A stretch of DNA of 44,860 bases, taken from assembly GCA_903896595.1 (NCBI GenBank), contig CAITYL010000090.1, forward strand, positions 1 through 44,860, read 5' to 3'. The stretch is from an uncultured Lentisphaerota bacterium (GTDB lineage: Bacteria; Verrucomicrobiota; Lentisphaeria; Oligosphaerales; CAITYL01). Both the position numbers and the translations under genes were made by a program. Below, in pieces: positions 7,948 to 15,387 of this stretch. The notes beneath the pieces are model-generated. The model saw only the letters and a program-made list of their open reading frames with translations, did not search any database and was not told where the DNA came from. Numbering within the stretch: the stretch's first letter is position 1; each line of letters opens with the position of its first letter.

Positions 7948-9255
7948 TTACCGCGCCGGTTTCAGGGCGGGCAGGGCCTGGCTGGCGATCCGGCTGAAAG
8001 CGGGGGCGGCAACCAGGCCGCCGGAATCGTCGCCTTGGGATGGCGCATCGACGATGACCAGCAGGACAAAGGCGGGGGCGTCGGCCGGGACATAGCCGAT
8101 AAAGCTGGCGACGCATTGGTCCACATCGGCGCCGTGCTCGACTTTTTGGGCGGTGCTGGTCATGCCGGCAACGGCGTACCCGGCGATGGCGGCCTTGGGC
8201 GCGGTACCGCCCGCCTGGGTGACCAGTTTCAGTGCTTCGGTGATCCGGGCGGCGGTTTCCGGCTTGATGACCCGGCCCTTGGGCGTAAAGGCAAGTGGCG
8301 TGACGGTGCCGGTCTTGGAATTTTCCAGACGCGCCGCCAGATGCAGTTGGGGCATGACACCGTTATTCGCCAGGGCGCAATAGGCCTGCACCATCTGCAA
8401 CGGGGTGACGATGAGTCCCTGGCCAATGGCAAAGCGACTGACGGACAGGCCGTCCCAGTCCTTCAGCTTTCGGTAGATGCCCGATGACTCGTTGTCCAAG
8501 TCAATGCCGGTGGGCTGGCCAATGCCAAAGGCGCGGAATGTCTGGTCAAGCCGCTCTTTGCCCATGAGAATGCCGATCTTGGCCGTCCCGATATTTGAGG
8601 ACGTTTGGATGATGTTGCGCACGGGTAGAACGCCGTAGTTATGGCTGCTGTCGCGCAGGGGCCGGCCGGCGTAGGACCATTCCCCGTTTTCACAATCGAA
8701 AGTCGTGTTCAGGGTGACGGCGCCGGCGTCCAAAGCCCCGGCAACGGCAAGTGCCTTGATGACGGAACCGGGCTCGAACCCCGCGCTGAGGATGGGGTTG
8801 GAACTGCCCGCCGCGGTTGATGTTTTGGCTTTGGCGGCATCCGGGGCGGCATGATAGGCCATGGCCAGGATGGCCCCGGTGCGCGGCTCGGCCATGATGG
8901 CATAGGCCCCCTTGGGTTGATAGGTGCGTGTCAGGGAATGAAGCTCATCTTCCACGATCTTTTGCAGGTTGGCATCGAGGGTAAGGCGAAGGTGGTTGCC
9001 CGCGCGCAGGGTCATATCGTAGGTCTTTTCGAGGCCGCCAATCCCCGTGCCAGCGGAGTCCACTGAGCCGACAAGCGCGGCCAGTGACGGGGATAGGGGC
9101 GTGTGGGAACCGGCCGTTCCGCCGGGGATGGCGACCGACAGCGGAATCCCGTTCCGGTCAAAAATCTGACCGCGTTGGGCGGCGACGGCATGGCACCCGA
9201 GCAGGGCGGTGGCCGTGCAGAGGATCAGGTTCCGGCGGATGACGGGGTAATTCAT
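7948..9255 (-). CDS. Short FtsI/PBP2-like transpeptidase with altered KTG motif
   Basis: 435 residues against about 550-600 for class B penicillin-binding proteins. It keeps a signal/anchor segment (LILCTATALLGCHAVA) and the RGQIFDRNGIPL motif that opens the pedestal domain, then goes almost directly into the transpeptidase domain. Active-site motifs: SVIK in GFEPGSVIKALA is the nucleophile motif SxxK, and SSN in IIQTSSNIGTAK is SxN. The third motif is VAGMTSTAQKV, where the usual KTG is replaced by MTS. That Lys is normally needed for catalysis, so the protein may be inactive or very divergent. Start ATG 9255 has GGAAG about 10 bases upstream; an open extension to 9906 is not supported. It belongs with the FtsQ-like gene downstream. 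Confidence 0.8.
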   Translation of the reverse strand: MNYPVIRRNLILCTATALLGCHAVAAQRGQIFDRNGIPLSVAIPGGTAGSHTPLSPSLAALVGSVDSAGTGIGGLEKTYDMTLRAGNHLRLTLDANLQKIVEDELHSLTRTYQPKGAYAIMAEPRTGAILAMAYHAAPDAAKAKTSTAAGSSNPILSAGFEPGSVIKALAVAGALDAGAVTLNTTFDCENGEWSYAGRPLRDSSHNYGVLPVRNIIQTSSNIGTAKIGILMGKERLDQTFRAFGIGQPTGIDLDNESSGIYRKLKDWDGLSVSRFAIGQGLIVTPLQMVQAYCALANNGVMPQLHLAARLENSKTGTVTPLAFTPKGRVIKPETAARITEALKLVTQAGGTAPKAAIAGYAVAGMTSTAQKVEHGADVDQCVASFIGYVPADAPAFVLLVIVDAPSQGDDSGGLVAAPAFSRIASQALPALKPAR

Positions 9256-9270
9256 GACTGGGGTACTTCC

Positions 9271-9285
9271 TTTTGACCGGTCACT
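9271..9285 (-). promoter_or_regulatory. Operator-like palindrome before FtsI-like gene
   Basis: TGACCGGTCA (9274-9283) is a perfect 10-bp palindrome 19 bases upstream of the ATG. The surrounding 15 bases match the endonuclease leader at 6188-6202. Confidence 0.35.
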
Positions 9286-9377
9286 TTCGCGCACAGGAAA
9301 GCGCGTCGTTGGAGGCGGGTCTGCCCGTCCCGCTTCCGCCTTGCATGATGTCTCATGGGGTACAGTCCTTCGCTTGG

Positions 9378-10682
9378 CTATGGTTGGCCGGCCGGCACAA
9401 CGACGCGAAGTCCCACTCGCCAATTCAGGGAGTCTGGGCCACGCTGGTTTCGGCGCGCTGACCGGCACATCTGGTCGCAACCAAAGTGCCTCCCGCCGCG
9501 ATACACGCGGTAGATGCTCGCGGCCGCCCCCTCGGGATCTGTCACCGCGCCGGCCGGATACGGCCCATACAAGTCCGCACACCACTCCCACACATTGCCG
9601 TGCATGTCGTACAACCCCCAGGCATTTGGTTCTTTTTGCCCAACCGAATGCGTCGTTCTCTTGTCCCGTGCCCAGCCCATGGTGTCCAGTTCCCCCGTCC
9701 CGGCGTAGGCCCCCGTCGTCCCCGCCCGGCAGGCATACTCCCACTCCGCCTCCGTTGGCAGGCGCATTCCGTTGCCCGCCTTTTGGCAGAAGGCCTGGCA
9801 CTCCACCCAGCGAACCTGCTCCACCGGCGCGTCGTCGCCGACACCCTTGAATTCGGACGGATTCGCCCCCATGATCCGTACCCATTGTTCCTGCGTCACC
9901 TCGCACCGGCCCAGGTAAAAGCCGTTGGAGATCGTCACCTGGTGCTGGACCTCGTCATCTTCCCGGCCAGCCTCGGACACCGGTGAGCCCATCACGAACG
10001 CCCCCGGCGCGATGTACACCAATTCGATCCCCGTCGCCTCATGGACAATTTCACTGGCCCAGCCCGAGGCCACCGTACCGCTCATGGGAATGGGCGAGCA
10101 ACCGCCGGGGACCCGGCCGGGAGGCGGTCCGCCCAAAGCGTTGGCGGACTCCGCCAACAGGCGCCGCGCCGGAACATTGCCAACCGCCCATTTCCGTGCC
10201 AGCAACGCTTCCGTCCGGACCGTCTGCCAGTCACCACGGGCCTTGGCTGCTTCCGCGTCCTGTAATACCACCCGGGTCGCCGTCCGCCGGTCCGCCTCGC
10301 GTTTGGCGTCGGTCGCCTCCCTGACCGTACAGGGCAGGAGGTAGCATGCCTTGCTATAGGCGCACGCTCGGGTGGCGGCATCTTTGCCCGCGGCCTCCCG
10401 CAAAATCTCTCTCGCCCAGCTCCTGTCGCCATACTGCTCCAGCAGCCCGGACGCCACCTGGCTCAGGGCCGCTTCATACTTGGCTTTTTCCGCTGCCAGC
10501 CATTGTTGGTCCTGATGCCAGCGCCAGCCCCACGCCGCGCCCGCGGCCAGCAGCCCCAGCCCCGCCAGCAACAACAACGAAATGCCGGCCCAGAAGTGGC
10601 CGCGCGATGCCGGCACCAGGGGCGGCGGCAGTTCTCCAGGAATAAACGCGGTGACGGGTTCCTGATTTTCTGGCAGTTTCAT
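9378..10682 (-). CDS. Membrane-anchored SUMF1/formylglycine-generating-enzyme-like protein
   Basis: 434 residues. A proline-rich N-terminus and one transmembrane helix (ISLLLLAGLGLLAAGAAW, about 33-50) are followed by a helical spacer of about 150 residues and a complete SUMF1-type domain. Domain landmarks are FVMGSPVSEAGREDDE, RCEVTQEQWVRIMG, RLPTEAEWEYACRAGTTG, WGLYDMHGNVWEWCADLYG, YRVYRGGRHF and NWRVGLRVV at the end. True sulfatase-activating enzymes use a Cys pair; most PVC paralogues do not have confirmed activity and may be lectin-like or hydroxylase-like. No sulfatase gene is nearby, so the substrate is unknown. The gap to the next gene upstream is 22 bp, suggesting co-transcription. 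Confidence 0.85.
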   Translation of the reverse strand: MKLPENQEPVTAFIPGELPPPLVPASRGHFWAGISLLLLAGLGLLAAGAAWGWRWHQDQQWLAAEKAKYEAALSQVASGLLEQYGDRSWAREILREAAGKDAATRACAYSKACYLLPCTVREATDAKREADRRTATRVVLQDAEAAKARGDWQTVRTEALLARKWAVGNVPARRLLAESANALGGPPPGRVPGGCSPIPMSGTVASGWASEIVHEATGIELVYIAPGAFVMGSPVSEAGREDDEVQHQVTISNGFYLGRCEVTQEQWVRIMGANPSEFKGVGDDAPVEQVRWVECQAFCQKAGNGMRLPTEAEWEYACRAGTTGAYAGTGELDTMGWARDKRTTHSVGQKEPNAWGLYDMHGNVWEWCADLYGPYPAGAVTDPEGAAASIYRVYRGGRHFGCDQMCRSARRNQRGPDSLNWRVGLRVVVPAGQP

Positions 10683-10704
10683 CGTTTTTTCTTTTCGGTT
10701 TTTG

Positions 10705-11775
10705 TTACCAGCCGCCGTTCACTTTCTTTTCCAAGTTCTGCATTCGCCGTTCCCGGTCGTTCTGAATCTGCTGCTGAAGCATCTCAGGAGACGAGTGTTG
10801 GTTGGCAAAAACGAAGCCAGGGGATAAGCCGCCCTCAGGCTGGACCGAGACGTTCATCAACTTGCCGCCCGGAATGCCCAAATGACGAGCCGCCTTTTCA
10901 AAGGCCTTGGCTATTCCCGGGTCAATGCCGGGAGCGCTGGTGAAGCCGCCCCGCTGATTTTTTGCAATAGCATTTTTTGTCTGCTTCATATTGCGTTCCG
11001 CCTCCAGTTTGGCTAGCTCGTTTTTACGTTCTTCTTCTTCCCGGACCAGTTCGAGTTGGCGCTCTTTTTCGCTTTTGGCCAGTTCAATGCGGTTCAACTC
11101 GGCGTCACGGATTGCCTGCGCTGACTTGGCTTTAACGACCTGCGCCCGGTATGCGTCCGCCGCTTTTCTGTCATACCCGAATGCAACCTGGACCTCAAGC
11201 GGAAGCTGCTCAAATGCGATTTTTTTCAGGCCGTCCACGGTCTCAAGGGTCAAGCCGTCAGGATCTTGCTTCGCGACCTTCGACAGGTCGTACAGTTTGC
11301 CGTCTGAGGCTTTGACCAAACGGGATGATGACGCCGCCGCCGCTTGTGCTTCAGCTTTCTTCCGGGCAATCAGGGCGCGCCGAATGTACTTCTCCACCAT
11401 TTCATCGTGCTTGGCTTGAAACACGTGGGCCTGCGAGTCCTCATCAATGTCCATGGGGACAACCCAGACCGACCCCACCCGCACGCCTGCTGGACTGACC
11501 TGCATCAACCGGCCTTCAACGACGCGGCTTCGCACCAAGAACCGAACCTTGTCCCCGATCTGCTGCATCCGGTACTTCTCTTCGGCTTCACGCCGCAGGG
11601 CATCGTCAGTGGGTTGGGATATGGCTTGGCGCTCCCCTGCCGGGGCGTTTTGGCTTTGTGCCTGGCCCGAGCCGGTGGCAAACAGCAGGACCACGCCGGC
11701 CACCACGGGGGGCAGGCGCCATCCCGAGGTAATCACGGTTCGTGATCCAGCATGGTGTGGCGTGAAGGGATGCAT
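10705..11775 (-). CDS. Secreted coiled-coil protein with SHD1-like segments
   Basis: 356 residues. A signal peptide (VVAGVVLLFATGSGQAQ) is followed by a segment VRFLVRSRVVEGRL. A later segment, DGLTLETVDGLKKIAFEQLP followed by FGYD, has the pattern of PVC proteins in which a DGxxxxxxGxxKIxFxxLP block precedes a YGYD block. A long charged coiled coil follows (about 205-260, rich in Glu, Lys and Arg), then a Gly/Pro-rich tail. Start ATG 11775 has AAGAGG 8 bases upstream; the frame is open to 11817. Function unknown; probably periplasmic and co-transcribed with the SUMF1 gene. Confidence 0.75.
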   Translation of the reverse strand: MHPFTPHHAGSRTVITSGWRLPPVVAGVVLLFATGSGQAQSQNAPAGERQAISQPTDDALRREAEEKYRMQQIGDKVRFLVRSRVVEGRLMQVSPAGVRVGSVWVVPMDIDEDSQAHVFQAKHDEMVEKYIRRALIARKKAEAQAAAASSSRLVKASDGKLYDLSKVAKQDPDGLTLETVDGLKKIAFEQLPLEVQVAFGYDRKAADAYRAQVVKAKSAQAIRDAELNRIELAKSEKERQLELVREEEERKNELAKLEAERNMKQTKNAIAKNQRGGFTSAPGIDPGIAKAFEKAARHLGIPGGKLMNVSVQPEGGLSPGFVFANQHSSPEMLQQQIQNDRERRMQNLEKKVNGGW

Positions 11776-11828
11776 GCGATAACCTCTTAACCGCGGGGGT
11801 GGGTGACCTTGTACCACAAGCGGGCACT

Positions 11829-11863
11829 ACCCCTTATGTCGGCGAGGACGGCGGTTTGTAACA
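11829..11863. repeat. Dispersed repeat family B, copy 3
   Basis: Closest to copy 1: both begin ACCCCTTATGTCGGCG and end GTTTGTAACAG or TTTTGTAACAG. It lies in the 257-bp gap 11776-12032, where apart from this and the following terminator nothing is seen. Confidence 0.7.
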
Positions 11864-11966
11864 GGCAGGAGTTTGACGGCATGATCGGAAGCTCGGTGCA
11901 ACTGCATCCGAGGGGCTCCATCGGCAAGGACGGGCGATCCAGGCCTCTGCCGTCTGACCGGTAGCT

Positions 11967-12013
11967 AAAAAAAGCCGGTAGGAGGGTCCCTTGCGAGGGA
12001 CACCTGTACCGGC
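11967..12013 (-). terminator. Rho-independent terminator at the end of the accessory module
   Basis: On the minus strand GCCGGTA (12013-12007) pairs with TACCGGC (11980-11974). An inner TCCCT/AGGGA stem gives a stacked hairpin, followed by seven Ts (11973-11967). It ends transcription of the gene stopping at 12033. Confidence 0.82.
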
Positions 12014-12032
12014 GCATTGGCCTGTGTCGCTG

Positions 12033-12449
12033 TCAGGCAATACTTGCCCCATCCGCTTTGTTCAGCGCGGCGAAGCTCGCATCAACGGCCGTGAGCGCCG
12101 CCTGCCGGTCCGCTGTGCGCGGGTCGGGGCACTCCAGGAACTCGGACAGCGCGTCATGGAGTTGCCGGCAGGCCCTGAGCAAAGCAGGGGCGGCAGTACG
12201 CAGTCGGGTTTGCCGGGCGGTTGTCCGGCCCCGCTGCGCCCGCTTCCGTGGCCCGCCGAACACCAGGGACTGGTAGGCGTCTCCGTCCGTGTCGAGTTTT
12301 ATGCGGCTGCTCTCCGCGCCGTCCGTGTCATAGTCGCGGACTTCGACCGCAACGCCCGGCGGCACGTCGGACGCGCCCTGGATGGCGCCGGCCCGCAGGT
12401 AGAGCACGACCCGCTTCGGGCACCGCCACTTTCCCGGTTTCGTTGTCAT
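12033..12449 (-). CDS. Hypothetical protein, last gene of accessory module
   Basis: 138 residues, not recognised. The N-terminal half (VVLYLRAGAIQGASDVPPGV, then AVEVRDYDTDG) looks like a short beta-rich domain of the sort seen in small phage or plasmid proteins. A basic Arg-rich patch (GPRKRAQRGRTTARQTRLR) follows, then a helical tail (ALLRACRQLHDALSEFLEC). The ATG overlaps the upstream stop by ATGA (12446-12449), so it is coupled to the preceding gene. Confidence 0.65.
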   Translation of the reverse strand: MTTKPGKWRCPKRVVLYLRAGAIQGASDVPPGVAVEVRDYDTDGAESSRIKLDTDGDAYQSLVFGGPRKRAQRGRTTARQTRLRTAAPALLRACRQLHDALSEFLECPDPRTADRQAALTAVDASFAALNKADGASIA

Positions 12450-12820
12450 GGTCCGTCCTCCTCTTCCTGTCTGGCCTGTGCCTCTTCCACCACGTCACTG
12501 AACAGGCTTTCGATGGCGGCGTTGATCTCGGCCCAGCTGATGCCGGTGCTGGCGTCCGTATTATCCTGGACCTCCTTCAGCACCTGCCGCTTCTGGTCAT
12601 CGGTCAAGGTCTCGGCGGGCACATTGAAGTGGTCCTCCAGCGCGGTGCCGACATCGCCAATGTCCCAGATGCTGGTGATGCGGTCCTTGTCGGGCAGTTC
12701 CGGTTCGACCACTGCCCATGCGGCCCGCAGCTCCGCCGCCTGATCAGGCGACAGCACGCAGCCGCCGGCCGACGCCTGGAAGAATTGACCAAGGACGGCT
12801 GTTGCTTGGGGTAGGTTCAT
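12446..12820 (-). CDS. Hypothetical acidic protein
   Basis: 124 residues, strongly acidic at the C-terminus (VVEEAQARQEEEDGP), predicted all-helical; no recognised family. AAAGGAAA lies 8 bases before ATG 12820. It overlaps the upstream zinc-ribbon gene by 77 bp in another frame and the downstream gene by 4 bp, so packing here is phage-like. Confidence 0.65.
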   Translation of the reverse strand: MNLPQATAVLGQFFQASAGGCVLSPDQAAELRAAWAVVEPELPDKDRITSIWDIGDVGTALEDHFNVPAETLTDDQKRQVLKEVQDNTDASTGISWAEINAAIESLFSDVVEEAQARQEEEDGP

Positions 12821-13175
12821 GGTTCAATTTCCTTTCTGTAAGGTTGATGTATTCGGTCAACACGAACACCTCTGTCCAGTGCGAGCCGCAATCCAGGCAC
12901 TCGACCTCCCGGCGGACATCGCCGCCGGTGTCATCGAAGCCATGCCCCTCAATGATGTCGGAACCGCACTGCGGGCACTGCTTGTTGCGGCGGTCGCGTT
13001 GTCGGGCCTTCCCCTGACAGGCTGACGACTGTTCCAGCTCTGCCAGGGCCGCACGCAGGCGTCGGCCCAACACTGGCGCGTCCCGGTCATCATCGTCGTC
13101 CCAGCGGGCGGCCAGGTCGCGAAGCACTTCGGTTACGCGGTTCATCATGGGCGGTTTCCGTCTTTGTTTTTTCAC
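12744..13175 (-). CDS. Small zinc-ribbon protein
   Basis: 143 codons from GTG 13175 (AAAGG about 10 bases upstream), or 134 from ATG 13148. An N-terminal helical part (VTEVLRDLAARWDDDDDRD) is followed by a zinc ribbon with CPQCGSD and CLDCGSHW, four Cys in two pairs, of the kind found in small nucleic-acid-binding proteins. The final 25 codons overlap the next gene and may be poorly conserved. Role unknown. Confidence 0.65.
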   Translation of the reverse strand: MKKQRRKPPMMNRVTEVLRDLAARWDDDDDRDAPVLGRRLRAALAELEQSSACQGKARQRDRRNKQCPQCGSDIIEGHGFDDTGGDVRREVECLDCGSHWTEVFVLTEYINLTERKLNHEPTPSNSRPWSILPGVGRRLRAVA

Positions 13176-13194
13176 GGGATATGGGCCTTTCTTT

Positions 13195-13443
13195 TTACCT
13201 GTGTCTCACACGTTCTTGCATGGGTGCCGGCGGAAATGCCTTCACCTCGCGGGTCTTGTTCCAGTGGTCAGTGGTCTGGATCATCTGTGAGGCGACCGCG
13301 CGCGTCGGGGTGAAGTATGCCCCGCCACCATCCTGGCCAACGACCAGCCAGTCATGGGTCAGCGGGTTCTGCTTCGCATAGACGTCGCTGGAGCAGCCGT
13401 CAACCACGAAGACGATGTCCTTGAACGTTTGGGTCACGCTCAT
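13195..13443 (-). CDS. Small hypothetical protein
   Basis: 82 residues starting MSVTQTFKDIVFVVDG, with GGGAYFTPTRAVASQMIQ in the middle; not recognised. GGGAGC lies 6 bases before ATG 13443. The last 15 codons (EVKAFPPAPMQ) match the DNA of the 13665-13937 gene tail but in a shifted frame, suggesting a one-base indel after duplication. It overlaps the upstream gene by 44 bp. Confidence 0.6.
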   Translation of the reverse strand: MSVTQTFKDIVFVVDGCSSDVYAKQNPLTHDWLVVGQDGGGAYFTPTRAVASQMIQTTDHWNKTREVKAFPPAPMQERVRHR

Positions 13444-13645
13444 TTTTTAGCTCCCTATTCAACGGACACTGAGAGGGCTCAAAGCCGAAACAGCGGTCCA
13501 GGCCGGGGCCGGTTCCGGGACGGTTGCGGCAACCGGCCGACAGTACCGGCGGCTGTGCTGGCGATGACACGAACGTCTTATGCGGGCAGTCCGGCTCCGA
13601 GATCAGCCAGGACCTGCCCGCGACGGCAATGATTGCGTCAGGCAT
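13400..13645 (-). CDS. Small hypothetical protein with strong RBS
   Basis: 81 codons, MPDAIIAVAGRSWLISEPDC, then a Cys/Pro/Arg-rich stretch. AAGGAGG sits 9 bases before the ATG, which is the main reason to accept it. Scattered Cys residues (EPDCPHK, AGCRN, DRCFG, SQCPL) could bind a metal. The tail overlaps the next gene in another frame. Confidence 0.55.
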   Translation of the reverse strand: MPDAIIAVAGRSWLISEPDCPHKTFVSSPAQPPVLSAGCRNRPGTGPGLDRCFGFEPSQCPLNRELKNERDPNVQGHRLRG

Positions 13646-13664
13646 AAAGGGCGTCCTCCTTGAA

Positions 13665-13937
13665 TCATTTTAGGTTCGGTGCGTTGTCCCAGGCGCATAG
13701 GGCGCCGGCGGAAATACCTTTCACCTCCTCGCCTCGCGTAAGCCTTAACACTTCTTCAGAAACCGTGCCCGTGATCCAGTTGAAGCCGCACGTTTTCCGC
13801 TCCTGATGGATAAGCTCGATAGCGTCATCCACCGTTGGCGTCGGGTCGTACGGCTTTGGGCACGGTCCGTACTTCAGAATTCGGGCTATGCTTAGAGCAG
13901 ACTCCGTGGTGACATCTTCGTGGTATGGATGTTTCAT
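13665..13937 (-). CDS. Small hypothetical protein with AWDNAP tail
   Basis: 90 residues from ATG 13937, which has AGGAGG about 4 bases upstream; the open frame to 13988 is ignored. The middle has DDAIELIHQERKTCGFNWI. The C-terminus AGALCAWDNAPNLK is almost the same as that of the neighbouring 13975-14748 gene (AGALCAWDNAPSLK), encoded by a 35-bp identical DNA block. Unknown function. Confidence 0.62.
   Translation of the reverse strand: MKHPYHEDVTTESALSIARILKYGPCPKPYDPTPTVDDAIELIHQERKTCGFNWITGTVSEEVLRLTRGEEVKGISAGALCAWDNAPNLK
13676..13710. repeat. 35-bp direct repeat, copy 1 (partner 14013-14047)
   Basis: A 35-bp block starting TCGGTGCGTTGTCCCAGG and ending GGGCGCCGGCG is identical at 14013-14047. 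Both copies encode the AWDNAP tail of adjacent small genes on the minus strand, so it is probably a tail duplication or gene-conversion tract. Confidence 0.85.
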
Positions 13938-13974
13938 AGACCTCCTAACAACTCGTGCCGAGCCAACTGCCGGC

Positions 13975-14748
13975 CTACTTTCGATCATGGCTGAGTGTTT
14001 TTTTCTTCAGGCTCGGTGCGTTGTCCCAGGCGCATAGGGCGCCGGCGATCTGATGCATGCCGTGGTACACGGTCTCGCCGTACATGGCATCGGTCTCTTG
14101 CGGGACTTGCCGGCGGTAGACCTTCGGGAACAGCTGGCCCGCCCGGAACCCGGCGGCGGGCAGTTTCAGCACGCCTACCCCTGCCGGGTGGCGGTAGAAG
14201 AGCTGGGTGCCCTGGCGTTCCACCGTGCCACCGTCAGCCAGCGTGACCAGGCCGGGATCATGCGCGGTCAACCGGTGCAGCGTGGCCGCAAGGTTGAGGG
14301 CGCCGTCATGGCCATCACGGCGCAGGACCATGCCCAGGGCGATGTGTTTCAGGGCCACGTTCAGGCCGACATCACCGCACGGGCCGGGCTCCTGCTCGGG
14401 GGCATCGTTCCAGGCCACCAGGCCCGCCACCAGTTCCTGGCGGTATTCCTCGGCACCCGCGCGAGTGTCGAACGGCCAGTGGCTCTCCGTCTGCTCGACG
14501 CCCGTCATACCGCAGGGGAGCACGATGAAATGCCGCCCGATACGAAAGTACGGCTGGCGCAACCGCGACGTGTAACGCTCGTCTTCATAGCTGCGGATCT
14601 GCGGCCCGTGAGTGACAACGCTGTACGGATGGTGCCGGTCAATGGCCAGCAGCGTCATGGTCACGTTCCAGTAATCGTCTCCGGCCGGCGGCTGCCGGTC
14701 AGGGCGGACTTCAATGTCCGCCTCGATGTGGGATAGTTTCAGGTTCAT
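13975..14748 (-). CDS. Hypothetical protein of the accessory module with repeated AWDNAP motif
   Basis: 257 residues starting MNLKLSHIEADIEVRPD (AAGGA 7 bases upstream of ATG 14748; the frame opens at 14796). Not recognised. It holds the tail motif AGALCAWDNAPSLK and an internal near-copy AGLVAWNDAPEQ about halfway, so the protein may be two related halves. The middle VALKHIALGMVLRRDGHDG is amphipathic. It overlaps the phosphoribosyltransferase gene by 38 bp. Confidence 0.65.
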   Translation of the reverse strand: MNLKLSHIEADIEVRPDRQPPAGDDYWNVTMTLLAIDRHHPYSVVTHGPQIRSYEDERYTSRLRQPYFRIGRHFIVLPCGMTGVEQTESHWPFDTRAGAEEYRQELVAGLVAWNDAPEQEPGPCGDVGLNVALKHIALGMVLRRDGHDGALNLAATLHRLTAHDPGLVTLADGGTVERQGTQLFYRHPAGVGVLKLPAAGFRAGQLFPKVYRRQVPQETDAMYGETVYHGMHQIAGALCAWDNAPSLKKKTLSHDRK

Positions 14749-15271
14749 TGGTTTTTCCTTGTTTGGTACGGGCGTAAACCAGCCCGCGGATTTCATTGTT
14801 CAATACCTTGGCCGTCGCCCGGCGGCAGGCTTCCAGCGTGGCGCCGGTGCAGCAGACATTGTCCACCAGGTACAGCACGGCCTGCCCGTAACCGCGAGGG
14901 ACTGCAACGGGCTTGGCCGTCACCCTGATCTGGCCGGCGGTGAACCGGTGCCGGTTGTCCCGGTCCCGCTGGCACTGGCTTTCCCGGGGAACGCCCTGAA
15001 GCAGGTCAAGGACAACCGTCTCTGGCTTGCGGCGCTGGATGGCGGCGCACAGGGCATGGTTCCTGATGGTGTGGCCGCTGGAACCAGGTACTGGCACCAA
15101 CAGGCAGCGGCAAGACCGGATCTTGCCGGCCATGGCCAGCGCCGCCATGGCGCGGGCCTGCGGATCATCTTCCTTCAGCGCGTGGCTGATGGTGCGGACA
15201 CCGGTCTCGTACGGCGTGAGTCCCGGCTTCTCCCGCCGGCTGACATAGAGCCGGGCATGTTTGATCTTCAT
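14711..15271 (-). CDS. Phosphoribosyltransferase-fold protein (ComF-like)
   Basis: 186 residues. The PRPP-binding loop is readable as VLYLVDNVCCTGATLEAC, matching the type I phosphoribosyltransferase pattern in which acidic residues precede TGATL; here the second acidic residue is Asn (DN instead of DD). An upstream LLVPVPGSSGHTIRNHAL segment fits the strand and loop before it. ComF-like proteins of this fold occur in DNA uptake and in mobile elements. AAAGGAG is 5 bases before ATG 15271. A terminator follows the upstream neighbour at 15315-15368, so this gene probably starts a separate transcript. Confidence 0.75.
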   Translation of the reverse strand: MKIKHARLYVSRREKPGLTPYETGVRTISHALKEDDPQARAMAALAMAGKIRSCRCLLVPVPGSSGHTIRNHALCAAIQRRKPETVVLDLLQGVPRESQCQRDRDNRHRFTAGQIRVTAKPVAVPRGYGQAVLYLVDNVCCTGATLEACRRATAKVLNNEIRGLVYARTKQGKTNEPETIPHRGGH

Positions 15272-15314
15272 GGAACTCCTTTCACTGGTTCGGGTGTGAC
15301 GAGCATTTTTAGCT

Positions 15315-15368
15315 AAAAAAAAGGCCGGCACGTGACGGCCCCGGTTACAGGGTCAACACGTGCCGGCC
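15315..15368 (-). terminator. Rho-independent terminator
   Basis: A perfect 12-bp stem (GGCCGGCACGTG, 15323-15334, with its complement at 15357-15368) is followed on the minus strand by eight Ts (15322-15315). It lies 19 bp after the stop of the small membrane-protein gene. Confidence 0.88.
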
Positions 15369-15387
15369 AGGGGCGGTGGTCAGGGCA

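Noticed and set aside
9256-9906. N-terminal extension of the FtsI-like frame
   Set aside because: It overlaps the SUMF1 gene in antisense-like composition, while ATG 9255 has a ribosome site followed by a normal signal segment.
9378-10682. True sulfatase-activating formylglycine enzyme
   Set aside because: The SUMF1 fold is clear but no sulfatase gene is nearby and the fold alone does not show that activity.
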